DNA of 64,000 nucleotides from Barthelona sp. PCE (Eukaryota; Metamonada: BaSk clade), in NCBI GenBank assembly GCA_040285745.1, contig JAUFOR010000005.1, forward strand, positions 186,001 to 250,000, in the 5' to 3' direction. This document shows, piece by piece, positions 1 through 10,333 of this stretch (positions are counted from its first letter, which is position 1; each line of letters starts with the position of its first letter). The translations under genes were made by a program, and so were the position numbers. Under the pieces are notes generated by a model. It was not told where the DNA came from. It made no database searches and saw nothing but the letters and a program-made list of their open reading frames with translations.

Positions 1-807
1 AGTCAATATAAAGATAAAGAAAGTAGTAAAATAGAAAACAAGTTCTAAATCTGTCCAACATTGTAACCAGGTTAAATAGATAGGCGCTGCTGATTCCAAC
101 GGCAACATGCATCCAAAAAAAGCCTTGAGCTTAAAACCATCAGTAGACTGAAAAGAACGTATCTTCCTAATTGATAAACGTCTGTTGCTCTTCTATACGT
201 GGGTGCAAATGTCTTTTTGATGACCCTAGAGTGTAAAAAACATGTAAATTGCCCAAATTCTATCCCTCCTATTTTGGAATCTCCCAAGCATGCAAATTGA
301 TTCTTAAAAGGATTATAGTGACCGCGTTACCCCCACACTACTGAACGTATCACCAAAATTACATACAATACTCATCACTGTTTTATAATATTGAGTATAC
401 TCACGTAAAGGACAAGAATGCTCACTTCAACTAATATGTTGGAGCTATACTTATAGTTTGACATTTTTTATATATAAATATCCAAAATAAATGTGCACAC
501 AATAACCTGCTTCACACAAAGTCGAATTTCTTTCTTTTTGAAAATTTTTAATATCATTTATTATCCTTTAAATATGCAATGCAGCTGCATAGACCATTAA
601 AATAAGTGAATTAATAAGATATGCTATTGAAACTTCTGTAACATCTGTTTAATATTCTTTTAATACAAAAAAGCTCAGAATTTTTTCAAAAAGCTTCAAA
701 ATACGTTGATTTCATCTTCCGTTTGTTCAAAAATAGCTCGTTTAGACTTTTCAACCTCTTTCGCGTTCTCTTTCAAATAGAATGCATTGTTTTTCAAAAC
801 TGCCAGA
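1..807. other. Intergenic, no supported gene
   Basis: AT-rich DNA upstream of the first gene. The only open frame of note is a 71-codon minus-strand stretch near 72-287 with no family resemblance; it may be chance or the edge of a remnant. I see no tRNA, tandem repeat or splice-motif match here. Confidence 0.5.
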
Positions 808-2436
808 ATGTCCCTTAATCATTTGAATTCACCTGATTATTCATCGAAATCAACGTTTGATGGAACAGAAATAACTCTCTCACTATGTGATGACAGTGAA
901 AGCATATGGAATCTTTCTGTCACATCTGTGGGCACAAAAACCACACACACAACATCTCTCGACTTTGAATTTTCAAGAATGCTCAGTAGCACAGAAAATC
1001 GAATGCTGACGTGTGGTAATATGTACGGTGCTGTAGGTGCCGTTTGTTGGGACAGTGAAGACGGGACCACCGAAACCCATTACCAAACGTTTATATATAA
1101 TGCTCAATCGATTCAAATTGTTAATAGTGTCATTATTCCATTAAAACAAATTCATATAAGTATCTTTAACAATATCATGGGCGCTCTTTCAGAGGATAGA
1201 ACCGTGTTAATGACATATCTAATCATGGAAGATGGATCTTTAGTGAGAGAAAAAGAATATAGTCTTTTATTGCCTATACAGTCATATATTTTATGTCCTT
1301 ACAAATGGATAATCCTCTTAGAACATCAGCATCAACTGGATAAAAACTCTATAGGTGTTTTTAATCTTGAAACAAAAGAGCATAAGACCTTTGAGATTTT
1401 TGTTACTTTACCATCATTTTCTAACTATAAAGTTTCTTTTCAATATGTATTTAAATTTGAGTCATGCTATTACACCAATGGAGATGAAAATATCCATTTA
1501 ACACTCTCTTTTCTCGATGAAATGACTTATTCGATGAAATACTCAAGTTTAACACATGATAGACAACATAATTACATTGATAATTACGACATTGACATTG
1601 GTTCATCTGTTATTGCTGTTGATTCTATGCATAGCATCAGCAGAAATAATTATTATGATGTTGAGAGAATTATTTTGTGCAAATGTGTTTATGACATGAA
1701 AACTTATAATTTAATTGTTTTACAGGGAAATTTGTTCATACACGCTGACCAGGAGGAAGAAATACCGGTTTATATCAGTTTTAATTCAGATTATAATTAT
1801 TTGTTTCACATATCCAAAAATTTTATTGTTATTGGAGAATGTATCTGCAATGATAAGAGTAGAATAACTGTGTTCAGAAGGAATATTACTTCTTTTGTAT
1901 TCATTGATAGTGTTTATATTGATGTAATGCTTATACATTTGGTTTTAAATACTAACTTTTTAACTTTTTCTTTCAAAAAAGGTGATATATATCATTGCTC
2001 AGAGTGGAAACTTGGAAATAGTCACATTTCTGACAAGAAACTCATAGATAATCGTATTCCTGCTCATAATGAGTTTTTTTTAGCAAATGATTGGTTAATC
2101 TTTAATAGTCATAAAATAGGCTGTTTATCCATATATAATCGAGTGACAGATACTCATTCGTTGTATAAAGCTAGTGAACCCATGACAGTATCAGGTTTTA
2201 ATAATTATGAGTTTCTTGTTAATGGATATTTAGTACGTTTAAATGAAAACAATGAACGTATTAGTTCTGATTATTTAGTTAAAAGCCATATTAAACGATA
2301 CATAATACCATCCAAAAGAGATCAAAGTGAATTAAATGAAGAGTATATCAAAGAATGCAAATCATCAGTAGTTTTAGCAATAACAAAAGTAATTTTTTTA
2401 ACAACTGTTATTATTGTTGTTCTCATTAACCTGTAA
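808..2436 (+). CDS. Unknown 542-residue protein with C-terminal membrane anchor
   Basis: I do not recognise the family. The first ATG in frame is at 808 (MSLNHLN); the frame is open a little upstream but only with a TTG. The body is rich in short hydrophobic beta-like segments, as in beta-propeller proteins, with no signal peptide. The last ~25 residues (SSVVLAITKVIFLTT onward) form one hydrophobic helix followed by almost nothing, so a tail-anchored, cytosol-facing protein is inferred. A truncated relative lies on the minus strand at 17708-18096, sharing a Y-(S/A)-SKSTF block near the N-terminus and a later region like WIILLEHQHQ. It differs from the MPR proteins in lacking both the MPR start and the C-terminal LxxFL helix. 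Confidence 0.75.
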   Translation: MSLNHLNSPDYSSKSTFDGTEITLSLCDDSESIWNLSVTSVGTKTTHTTSLDFEFSRMLSSTENRMLTCGNMYGAVGAVCWDSEDGTTETHYQTFIYNAQSIQIVNSVIIPLKQIHISIFNNIMGALSEDRTVLMTYLIMEDGSLVREKEYSLLLPIQSYILCPYKWIILLEHQHQLDKNSIGVFNLETKEHKTFEIFVTLPSFSNYKVSFQYVFKFESCYYTNGDENIHLTLSFLDEMTYSMKYSSLTHDRQHNYIDNYDIDIGSSVIAVDSMHSISRNNYYDVERIILCKCVYDMKTYNLIVLQGNLFIHADQEEEIPVYISFNSDYNYLFHISKNFIVIGECICNDKSRITVFRRNITSFVFIDSVYIDVMLIHLVLNTNFLTFSFKKGDIYHCSEWKLGNSHISDKKLIDNRIPAHNEFFLANDWLIFNSHKIGCLSIYNRVTDTHSLYKASEPMTVSGFNNYEFLVNGYLVRLNENNERISSDYLVKSHIKRYIIPSKRDQSELNEEYIKECKSSVVLAITKVIFLTTVIIVVLINL

Positions 2437-2646
2437 ATATAGAATATATTAAATAATTATTGTTTCCCAAACACAAAATTGCAAAAAAAAAACTGATTTT
2501 GTGCATATTGAAGAAACCCTGACAACAAACTGAATGTTTCAATACGTGCTAGACCACAAAAGCACACATAATTATTAATATCCAGAGAAAAATCATTGCT
2601 AAAACCATTTCATCCCTTTCCGACTTTTTAATAGCATGTTTTGAGC

Positions 2647-3573
2647 ATGAGCATTGAGGAATTTTCACACCAGCACCAGATTTCGATCGCAAACGCTATA
2701 GAACGTAAGGCTGAACTGCTTAATCTTTCACATTCTACGCTTGACCACAATTTCGCGGTAAATTTAACAAATTTCCTTGGATCACACACATTCTTCACCA
2801 GTATAAGTCTAGATTACTCTCAATTCAATGATGTATCAACAGAGACTCTGACATCATTATTTTCTTCACATCAGGTCACACATATAAGTCTAGTGGGTGT
2901 ACCGTTGATCCCTGACATTACTCATGCGTTGAAAGCTGCCGAAAACATCAAGTCCATCGACTTAACTTCATGTTTTTGTAAGGAAGAAACTAGTTTAGAT
3001 CTTATATATGAATTAATTACCGAACAAACACACATCACACACCTAAATCTATCAATGAATCCATTAAAATCAATTTTTTTTGAAAAATTTTTTTCTATCA
3101 GTAATGATTATCCTTTTGAAACCTTAAATTTTTCTCATTGTGCAATAGATGAGATTTCAGTACAGCATATCTGTGATTATTTACAAAATACTACCACGTT
3201 ACTACACTTAAATTTAAGTCATTCTTCAGAATCATTGGATGATGACTGTATAGATCACATTGTTGATGCCTTACATGTCAATACAACCCTTGTAAGCCTC
3301 CGTCTGACTGACAATGATATACATACTGAAGGTGGTATTGCACTAGGTTCATTGGTTGGTCTAAAAGCGCCTAAACGTCGCAAACGTCGTGATAAAGAGG
3401 AACCTGAAGAAGAGGAGAGTGAGGATGAACCAATTGTGTTAGAGTCATTGGATGTGTTGGATATTAGAAGAAATCCTTTAAAAACAAGATTAAAACAAGA
3501 TCTTCTTAAACATTGGCGTTCTGCAGGTAAGGATACTCGGGGGCTCATGATGACGTTTTATTATCAACAATAA
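2647..3573 (+). CDS. Leucine-rich repeat protein (RNI-like)
   Basis: 308 residues from the ATG at 2647; a TTG six bases earlier is in frame but unlikely. It carries repeated LRR strands of the ribonuclease-inhibitor type: ITHLNLSMNPL, FETLNFSHCAI, LLHLNLSHSSE, LVSLRLTDNDI, LDVLDIRRNPL. A basic then acidic insert (KRRKRRDKEEPEEEESEDE, about residues 245-265) separates the last repeat from the rest and could act as a nuclear-localisation or flexible linker segment. LRR proteins of this kind are usually protein-binding scaffolds; the partner cannot be read from the sequence. It lies between the tail-anchored protein and the M28 protease pair, all on the plus strand. Confidence 0.75.
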   Translation: MSIEEFSHQHQISIANAIERKAELLNLSHSTLDHNFAVNLTNFLGSHTFFTSISLDYSQFNDVSTETLTSLFSSHQVTHISLVGVPLIPDITHALKAAENIKSIDLTSCFCKEETSLDLIYELITEQTHITHLNLSMNPLKSIFFEKFFSISNDYPFETLNFSHCAIDEISVQHICDYLQNTTTLLHLNLSHSSESLDDDCIDHIVDALHVNTTLVSLRLTDNDIHTEGGIALGSLVGLKAPKRRKRRDKEEPEEEESEDEPIVLESLDVLDIRRNPLKTRLKQDLLKHWRSAGKDTRGLMMTFYYQQ

Positions 3574-3748
3574 TAGGTTTTATGTAGTAATTTATCAATA
3601 AATTGTCATTTCAAAAATGCAGGTTTCTTCATCTTTGATATACGTAAAAATGTATCACAAAACCCTGGATGAGAGTTTATATTTGGATACCTACTATTCT
3701 TCTCAATCAAAAAAACAGTAGTCTGGTGTAATTACAAATACTACTCTT

Positions 3749-6199
3749 ATGCATTGTGTTAAAGCATTTCTTTTACCGCTTCTGGTCATTTTGATCACTT
3801 TCGGTGGCATTGAACTGGCTGAAAGAAGACACCTTACACCAAACAACTCATATTATTCACTTTATGCATCTCAATTGGCTGCACATGGACCCCATGTGGC
3901 TGGATCACATGCATTCAATCGCACGTTCGCATACCTTGTTGATTTTTATGAAACAGTTCAAGATAAACATCCTGATCGCATTGATATCGATGTAGCTTCA
4001 TCTGGAGGCACATGGAATTTTCATAACCGTGAAATAACGTACCAGGATGTCCGTAACCTGGCTGTTCGAGTTAAAGGAGTTGACGTAGAGGACACCTCAA
4101 AATCAGTTCTCGTTAATGCTCATATCGACTCTGTTGATTATAGTTACGGTACTGCTGACGATGGCGTCGGCGTCGTTGCAATGATGACTATGGTAGAGAA
4201 GATCATATCTAAAAGCTATCCATTTGATGTAATTTTACTAAGTAATCAAGGTGAGGAATACGGTCTTCTGGGTGCCGAAGCCTTTGTTCGTGCCAATCGC
4301 TGGAAGGATGATGTCGCAGTGGTCATTAACCTTGAAGCTTGTGGAAGTGATTCAAGACAAAATCTTTTCAGGATCGTTGGTCCTGAAGGTACAATGCTAA
4401 AACATTGGAAGACTTTCAATAGAGCAGCTGGTGCCTCAATCATGTCTGACTTCTATGATAGAGGATTATTGCCCAGTGGGACTGATGTTGCAGTATGGGG
4501 CGATTATTATAGTGCTTATGATATGGTTATGTTTCCTCGATATGGCTTTTCATATCATACTAAGGCTGACAACACTGAGAATATGTGGGAGGGGGCCATA
4601 TGGGCTGCTGAACAGCAATCTATTTCCATCTTGGATGCTATAACAGTAGAAGATCTCACAAAAATGAAACAATCACATGCAACAAGTGAAAAATCAGTGT
4701 TTTTCGGTCTTCCTAGTGGTTTTGGCGCTGTAGTTATCCCTGGATTTATTGCTCATACAGTTTCTATTATTGCTTTTGGTGCTTCCATTTTTGTGTTCAT
4801 CTTTGCTTTTTTCACCATTGGAGATCGCAATGGATTCATTTGCCATACTATCTTATATCTCATCAAATACCTTGTTTTCATTGGTATTGCATTAACTAAT
4901 ACTATTTTAATAATTTTACTCAACGATAAGTTTGGTAAGCCTTTCCGTTATTACAATATGACCTGGGGTTTCTATTCCTTCTTGGCATGTAGCATCTTAT
5001 TTACACTTTTGATTGGAGGCTATATTTTAGCTATTCGAACACGTCATCGTTTAAAAACAGCTACCTTGACAATGGCAATCATTTTTCTTTTCTGTTTGTT
5101 TGGACTTGCTCTTATGCTACAGTCTTGCCGTTCTGCTATCTTCTTTACTGGCCCTGCTTTAGTTTTAGAAGTTTTCTTTATACTTTATGTTTTTGCTCAA
5201 AGAAAAGCCTCAAACGCTTTCTTTTCACATGAAATGCAGCCTTTGATGCACCGTCTTGGTACGCTAGACGACGATGAAGAAATAGAGGCAACGTTCAAAC
5301 CTTCAAAGTATATCAGTGCAGGTTTTTGGTTGACGTTCATTCTTATTTTGGTAATTTGGGCAACATTTGTCTATAACACTTGTCCTGTACTGATCTCCCA
5401 GTTGTTAAGACCGATAATGACTTTGGCTGATTGGAATAAGAAACGTATAATGATTGGTGCAGCAATTGGGTTTTTTTATATGATTCCTGTAACAATTCCA
5501 TTAAGTTTCTTTATGCCATTTGCTTCAAAGAAGTTCTGGAAACGTTTTGCTCTATTTGTCGTTTTATTTATTACCTTAACAATTGTTGGTACCAAATTTT
5601 ATTATCCTTATAATGAGAATAGTCCTGCTTTGTTAAAGGCTACAGCTATTAATGAACCGTATCGTAACAAAAATTATACTGTTTGGGTTTCAAATACTCC
5701 ACTTTCTGTTAGCGATGTTCATAATATTGCTATTCCTGATGACACTATTGGTGTTCTACCCATGAGTGAATGCCGCGTATTCAGTAGCGTATATGAAGAG
5801 GAGCCACCTATTGATCATCCGCTCTTTCCCCACTTATGTACCAATGAAACCCACGGTCATACGAATGAAAAGCCAACAGTTGAAATAATTAACCAAAGTG
5901 GGCACACCTTTACTGTTCGTGTTAGGGCACCTGAAGCAGTGACTTTGGCTATTAGTGGTGAATCCCTTATTGCTCCAAAATTAGTTTATGTATTAAATGA
6001 ACAACGTACTTTTGAGAGCACATATATCATCAATAAGAACGAAAAGTTCACATTGATTGTTAGTTATGAAGGTTATTCTGATGCTTGGTCGCGTTTCCCT
6101 GATTGGATTTCGGGTATGGGTGGAAGTAAGGTTCTTGCTCCTATCATTAGCATTGTGGACTTTGAGATCAGCACAGATGGTGCTGTGACATATCTTTAG
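3749..6199 (+). CDS. Membrane M28 metalloprotease, ERMP1/Fxna type, copy 1
   Basis: 816 residues. A signal anchor (about residues 5-22) is followed by a zinc peptidase domain with the M28 ligands visible: H125 and D127 in AHIDS, D137/D138 in ADDG, the E169-E170 pair in NQGEE, E196 in NLEACGS and H270 in YHTKAD. About eight further hydrophobic segments follow (near 327-357, 365-392, 406-428, 438-457, 462-483, 522-541, 568-590 and 598-616), then a C-terminal soluble domain. This order matches ER metallopeptidase 1 and the fungal vacuolar membrane protease, so a peptidase facing the ER or vacuole lumen is likely. The next gene, 51 bases downstream on the same strand, is a paralog. Confidence 0.9.
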   Translation: MHCVKAFLLPLLVILITFGGIELAERRHLTPNNSYYSLYASQLAAHGPHVAGSHAFNRTFAYLVDFYETVQDKHPDRIDIDVASSGGTWNFHNREITYQDVRNLAVRVKGVDVEDTSKSVLVNAHIDSVDYSYGTADDGVGVVAMMTMVEKIISKSYPFDVILLSNQGEEYGLLGAEAFVRANRWKDDVAVVINLEACGSDSRQNLFRIVGPEGTMLKHWKTFNRAAGASIMSDFYDRGLLPSGTDVAVWGDYYSAYDMVMFPRYGFSYHTKADNTENMWEGAIWAAEQQSISILDAITVEDLTKMKQSHATSEKSVFFGLPSGFGAVVIPGFIAHTVSIIAFGASIFVFIFAFFTIGDRNGFICHTILYLIKYLVFIGIALTNTILIILLNDKFGKPFRYYNMTWGFYSFLACSILFTLLIGGYILAIRTRHRLKTATLTMAIIFLFCLFGLALMLQSCRSAIFFTGPALVLEVFFILYVFAQRKASNAFFSHEMQPLMHRLGTLDDDEEIEATFKPSKYISAGFWLTFILILVIWATFVYNTCPVLISQLLRPIMTLADWNKKRIMIGAAIGFFYMIPVTIPLSFFMPFASKKFWKRFALFVVLFITLTIVGTKFYYPYNENSPALLKATAINEPYRNKNYTVWVSNTPLSVSDVHNIAIPDDTIGVLPMSECRVFSSVYEEEPPIDHPLFPHLCTNETHGHTNEKPTVEIINQSGHTFTVRVRAPEAVTLAISGESLIAPKLVYVLNEQRTFESTYIINKNEKFTLIVSYEGYSDAWSRFPDWISGMGGSKVLAPIISIVDFEISTDGAVTYL

Positions 6200-6250
6200 T
6201 CTCATTTGTAAATAATAAGCGTTTTATGCAACTTTACTCTTTTCTCTTAA

Positions 6251-8704
6251 ATGAATTGTTTTAAAGTATTTATATTACCCCTACTAGTCGTTGTATTTGT
6301 TTTTGTGGGCATTGAATTCACTGAAAGGCAGCACAACATGCCAAAGATTTCTTCATATTCTCTTTATGCCTCTCAACTCGCTTCATATGGACCTCACACT
6401 GGTGGATCTCGCGCGTTCAACCAGACGTTTGCTTTCTTGCTCGACTATTACGAATCAATCCAAAAAAAACACCCAAGTCGTATTGATATCGACGTTGGAT
6501 CTATCTCTGGTAATTGGGATCTATGGGGCCGCGATATTTCCGTCCAAAACCTGCGTAACCTGGCTGTTCGAGTTAAAGGAGTTGACGTTGAGGACACCTC
6601 AAAATCAGTTCTCGTTAACGCTCATATTGACTCTGTTGATTACAGTTACGGTACTGCTGACGATGGCGTCGGCGTCGTTGCAATGATGACTATGGTAGAG
6701 AAGATCATATCTAGAAGTTATCCATTTGACGTAATTTTGCTTGGTAATCAAGGAGAGGAATATGGTCTTCTGGGTGCCAAAGCATTCGTTGAATCCGGGA
6801 GGTGGAAGGACGACATCGCAGTGGTCATTAACCTTGAAGGTTGCGGAAGTGATTCTAGACAGAATCTTTTCAGGATCGTTGGTCCTGAAGGTACAATGCT
6901 AAAACATTGGAAGACTTTCAATAGAGCAGCTGGTTCATCTTTCATGTCCGATCTTTATGATAAAGAATATTTACAGAGTGGAACTGATGTATACATTTTT
7001 GATCAGTATTATAGTGCTTATGATATGGTTATGTTTCCGCGATACGGATTTTCATATCATACCAAGGCTGACAACACTGAGAACATATGGGAGGGGGCCA
7101 TATGGGCTGCTGAACAGCAATCTCTTTCCATCTTGGATGCAATAACAATTGAAGATCTCACAAAAATGAAACAAACTCACATTGGAAGTGAAAAGGCTGC
7201 ATATTTCGGTCTTCCCAGTGGTTTTGGTGTTGTTATAATTCCGAATATTATTGCTCAAGGCATCTCTGTAATTTCTTTTGCTGTTGCCATTTTTGTCTTT
7301 GCTTTAAGCTTCATTACAATTGGAGATCGCAATGGATTCGTCTGCCATACTATCTTATATCTCATCAAATACCTTGTTTTCATTGGTATTGCATTAACTA
7401 ATTCTATTTTGATAATTTTACTCAACGATAAGTTTGGTAAGCCTTTCCGTTATTACAATATGACGTGGGGTTTCTATTCCCTCATCACATGCAGTGTTCT
7501 GTTAACACTTTTGATTGGAGGTCGTTTGCTTTCCATCAGGACACGTCATCGTTTGAAAACAGCTGCCATGATGATGAGTCTAGTAGTTTTATTTTGTGCA
7601 GCAGGTTTCTATATTATGATTGAAGGTGGACGTTCTTCCGTATTTTTTACTGCACCAGCTTTAATTTTAGAAATTTTCTTGATCCTATTTGTATTTTCTC
7701 AACGAAAATCAACTTCAGCATTCTTCTCTCAAGAAATGCAACCTTTAATGACCCGTCTGGTAAACTTTGACGATGCAAACTCTGAAGAAGATGTGATTTA
7801 TAAGCCTTCAATATGGGTTTCTTTAGGACTTTGGTTAACTCTTCTTTTAATGTTAGTTATATGGGGCACCTTCGTACATACATCAGCTCCTAGTTTTATT
7901 TTCCAACGCATTCGCCCGTTCTTAACAGTAGAAGCTTGGAAATCTCAGCGAATAACCATTGGTGCTATTATAGGTTTACTTTATATGTTACCAATAACAA
8001 TACCATTAAGTTTCTTCCTACCCTTTGCCTCAAAGAAGTTCTGGAGACGTTTTGCTATTTTTGTTATACTCATGTTGACTTTAGCTGCTGTGGGTACCAA
8101 ATTTTATTATCCTTATGCTGAAAACAACCCTGCTCTTTTGCAAGCCACTGCTGTTAGTGAACCATACCGTGGCAAAAATTATACCACGTGGATCACAAAG
8201 ACCCCACTTTCTGTGAGCGATGTTCATAATATTGCCATTCCTGATGAAAGTATCAATGTGTTACCCATGAATGAATGCCGCGTATTCCAAAGCGTATATG
8301 AAGAGAGACCACCTATCGATCACCCACTGTTCCCTCACTTATGTACCAATGAAACCCACGGTCACACAAATGAAAAACCAACAGTTGATGTTTTAGATAG
8401 AAGTGGACACACCTTTACTGTTCGCATTAGGGCAGCCAACGCTGTTTCTATTGCTGTGAGCGGTGAGTCCCTTGAGTTACCCAAAATGGTATATATGTTA
8501 GATACAGATAATGGATTCAACAGCTCATTTATTATCAACAAAAATGAACGGTTCACATTAGTAGTTACATATAACGGATACTCTGATGCTTATTCGCGTT
8601 TCCCTAATTGGATATCTGGGTTAGGTATGAATAATACAGTTGGTCCAATTATTAGTATCGTAGATTTTCAAATTTCTACCAATGGTAGTGTTGAATATCT
8701 CTAG
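6251..8704 (+). CDS. Membrane M28 metalloprotease, ERMP1/Fxna type, copy 2
   Basis: 817 residues, a tandem paralog of the gene at 3749-6199 with the same layout and all zinc-site residues at the same numbers (H125, D127, D137/D138, E169/E170, E196, H270). The protease and membrane parts are highly alike. Stretches such as 6553-6714 and 6868-6932 are nearly identical at base level to 4051-4212 and 4369-4433, while the N-terminus, the loop after FMSDLYD and the C-terminal domain are more diverged. Only 51 bases separate the two genes, so the promoter of copy 2 must be very compact or overlap the end of copy 1. Confidence 0.9.
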   Translation: MNCFKVFILPLLVVVFVFVGIEFTERQHNMPKISSYSLYASQLASYGPHTGGSRAFNQTFAFLLDYYESIQKKHPSRIDIDVGSISGNWDLWGRDISVQNLRNLAVRVKGVDVEDTSKSVLVNAHIDSVDYSYGTADDGVGVVAMMTMVEKIISRSYPFDVILLGNQGEEYGLLGAKAFVESGRWKDDIAVVINLEGCGSDSRQNLFRIVGPEGTMLKHWKTFNRAAGSSFMSDLYDKEYLQSGTDVYIFDQYYSAYDMVMFPRYGFSYHTKADNTENIWEGAIWAAEQQSLSILDAITIEDLTKMKQTHIGSEKAAYFGLPSGFGVVIIPNIIAQGISVISFAVAIFVFALSFITIGDRNGFVCHTILYLIKYLVFIGIALTNSILIILLNDKFGKPFRYYNMTWGFYSLITCSVLLTLLIGGRLLSIRTRHRLKTAAMMMSLVVLFCAAGFYIMIEGGRSSVFFTAPALILEIFLILFVFSQRKSTSAFFSQEMQPLMTRLVNFDDANSEEDVIYKPSIWVSLGLWLTLLLMLVIWGTFVHTSAPSFIFQRIRPFLTVEAWKSQRITIGAIIGLLYMLPITIPLSFFLPFASKKFWRRFAIFVILMLTLAAVGTKFYYPYAENNPALLQATAVSEPYRGKNYTTWITKTPLSVSDVHNIAIPDESINVLPMNECRVFQSVYEERPPIDHPLFPHLCTNETHGHTNEKPTVDVLDRSGHTFTVRIRAANAVSIAVSGESLELPKMVYMLDTDNGFNSSFIINKNERFTLVVTYNGYSDAYSRFPNWISGLGMNNTVGPIISIVDFQISTNGSVEYL

Positions 8705-8755
8705 TTATTCAATTTTTTTACCATTTAATTTGTTAATAAAATACTGATGTTTTTA

Positions 8756-10249
8756 CTATTCAAATAGATTTGTTGAAGTAGTATCATGTCTTATTATGAT
8801 TCGTCTTATAATTTCATATAAACGTAAGGTTTTTGCATTGAATCCTTCTTTACCTTTCTTCAGCTTTGTAATGATACCAGAGCTTGCCAATCTACTTAGC
8901 AGATCTGCATTATCCAATTTATAAACAATATTGAACAACATAAACAATAATTTTTCCATAATAATATTATTACTTACGAAACTAGTTACAACCTTCACCA
9001 AAATAGGCACTAACAACGGATGCCTTGACAGGTTACTCTTATATTTAGCTGAATCAATTGCCAAAGCAACATTAGTATCACAAATTTGTGCAATAACAGT
9101 TACAGGGCCTCTACTATGGTGCTCTAAAACATCTAACAACAACGAGAGGATATCCCCGTCGACAAACTGCTCCAGGATCAACGGGTTTTCAGCGCAAATA
9201 TTTCGCAACGCCCATACACCATATTCTAAAACTTGTGGAGATTCATGAGAGGCTATCGCTTCAATAATATAATCACTGGCGTTCTCACCGTGTAACAAAA
9301 CTCTTATTCTTTTTGAGTCGGAGCATGCATTAACTATAAGCATTAAAAGATGACGACAAACATCACTACTTTGCATATGTGTATGAAACAGTGTTCCTAT
9401 CAAACGATGAACACCAAATGCCCCAAAGTGATCTGTGATACCGTCTACGGTCATCATATTGCTTAACAATGATACACATGAAGCAGTAATATCAGCGTCA
9501 GTGTAGTACAATCCAAGTACTAATCGCAAAAAGAATAATAAACAAGCATCATCAAGCTCCTTAATGACCTCAAAGTTCCGATATGTCATGTCAATTAGTG
9601 CTGAGAATCCTTTGCATAGATACTCTTTATCTGGTATAAACCCCAATAAAGAGTCAAAGACCTGAATATGAGAAAACTCTGAAATTTCATCATCACCCAA
9701 GTTGAGTTTTTCTGTTTTGAAGGGAAACTCGTGTTCTATGTGTTCATTTCCGCTAAGCACATCACATAAATCACCGAATAACATAAAATCATCATTGGTA
9801 CGACGCTTTCTTCTGTACTTCAGGTCAAAAAACGCATAAACAGCCAGGAGCGGTGACGGGTTGATTTCCAAAAGGGATTGCCACCCGCCTGCACGCATTG
9901 CTTTGCGCTCATCTGGTTCAAACAAACCTTTCATCATCATAAACCCTTCACGTGGCGTAAGTTGAGATATAAACTTGTCCTCATCGTCGAGATCTTTCTC
10001 TAAACGCCTTAGCATCTTTAAACTGTTAATTGGAGCCTTCCTATGCACAACTATAGGTTCTGGAGGTATTTCGTCAGCTGGAGGTGGAGGGACGAGGTCC
10101 ATATTCGGGAGATCGATAGGCCCAGATGCAGCGACTGTATGTCTAAATTGACCTGTATCCTGAACAGATAAACTCCTTAGAAGACTTAAATCAACAGATT
10201 TGTGGCCCGTAACAGTTGGTTCTGATATTTTTTGTTCTGAAATATCCAT
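8756..10249 (-). CDS. Armadillo-like helical repeat protein
   Basis: 497 residues from the ATG at 10249, the last one upstream of the divergent CK2 beta gene. The C-terminal two thirds look like ARM/HEAT helices: YGVWALRNICAENPL followed by a second helix, LLFLRL-type repeats, and a final block near RLASSGIITKLKK. WALRNI recalls the W-A-x-S-N signature of importin-alpha ARM repeats, but no basic IBB-like N-terminus is evident. Instead there is a proline-rich segment (PNMDLVPPPPADEIPPEP). An importin-alpha-like or other ARM adaptor is possible. A second, broken ARM-like gene sits at 62249-63478. The start codons of this gene and CK2 beta are 84 bases apart on opposite strands. Confidence 0.65.
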   Translation of the reverse strand: MDISEQKISEPTVTGHKSVDLSLLRSLSVQDTGQFRHTVAASGPIDLPNMDLVPPPPADEIPPEPIVVHRKAPINSLKMLRRLEKDLDDEDKFISQLTPREGFMMMKGLFEPDERKAMRAGGWQSLLEINPSPLLAVYAFFDLKYRRKRRTNDDFMLFGDLCDVLSGNEHIEHEFPFKTEKLNLGDDEISEFSHIQVFDSLLGFIPDKEYLCKGFSALIDMTYRNFEVIKELDDACLLFFLRLVLGLYYTDADITASCVSLLSNMMTVDGITDHFGAFGVHRLIGTLFHTHMQSSDVCRHLLMLIVNACSDSKRIRVLLHGENASDYIIEAIASHESPQVLEYGVWALRNICAENPLILEQFVDGDILSLLLDVLEHHSRGPVTVIAQICDTNVALAIDSAKYKSNLSRHPLLVPILVKVVTSFVSNNIIMEKLLFMLFNIVYKLDNADLLSRLASSGIITKLKKGKEGFNAKTLRLYEIIRRIIIRHDTTSTNLFE

Positions 10250-10333
10250 GTGCAGAAAAATAAAACACAAAAACCCTTAGAAAAAGGAGAAATGCGTAAA
10301 GCACTTTTCGACCCTTTTCAAGCACTTTATTTT

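Noticed and set aside
72-287. 71-codon minus-strand frame at the window start
   Set aside because: Too short, no conserved motif, no supporting context.
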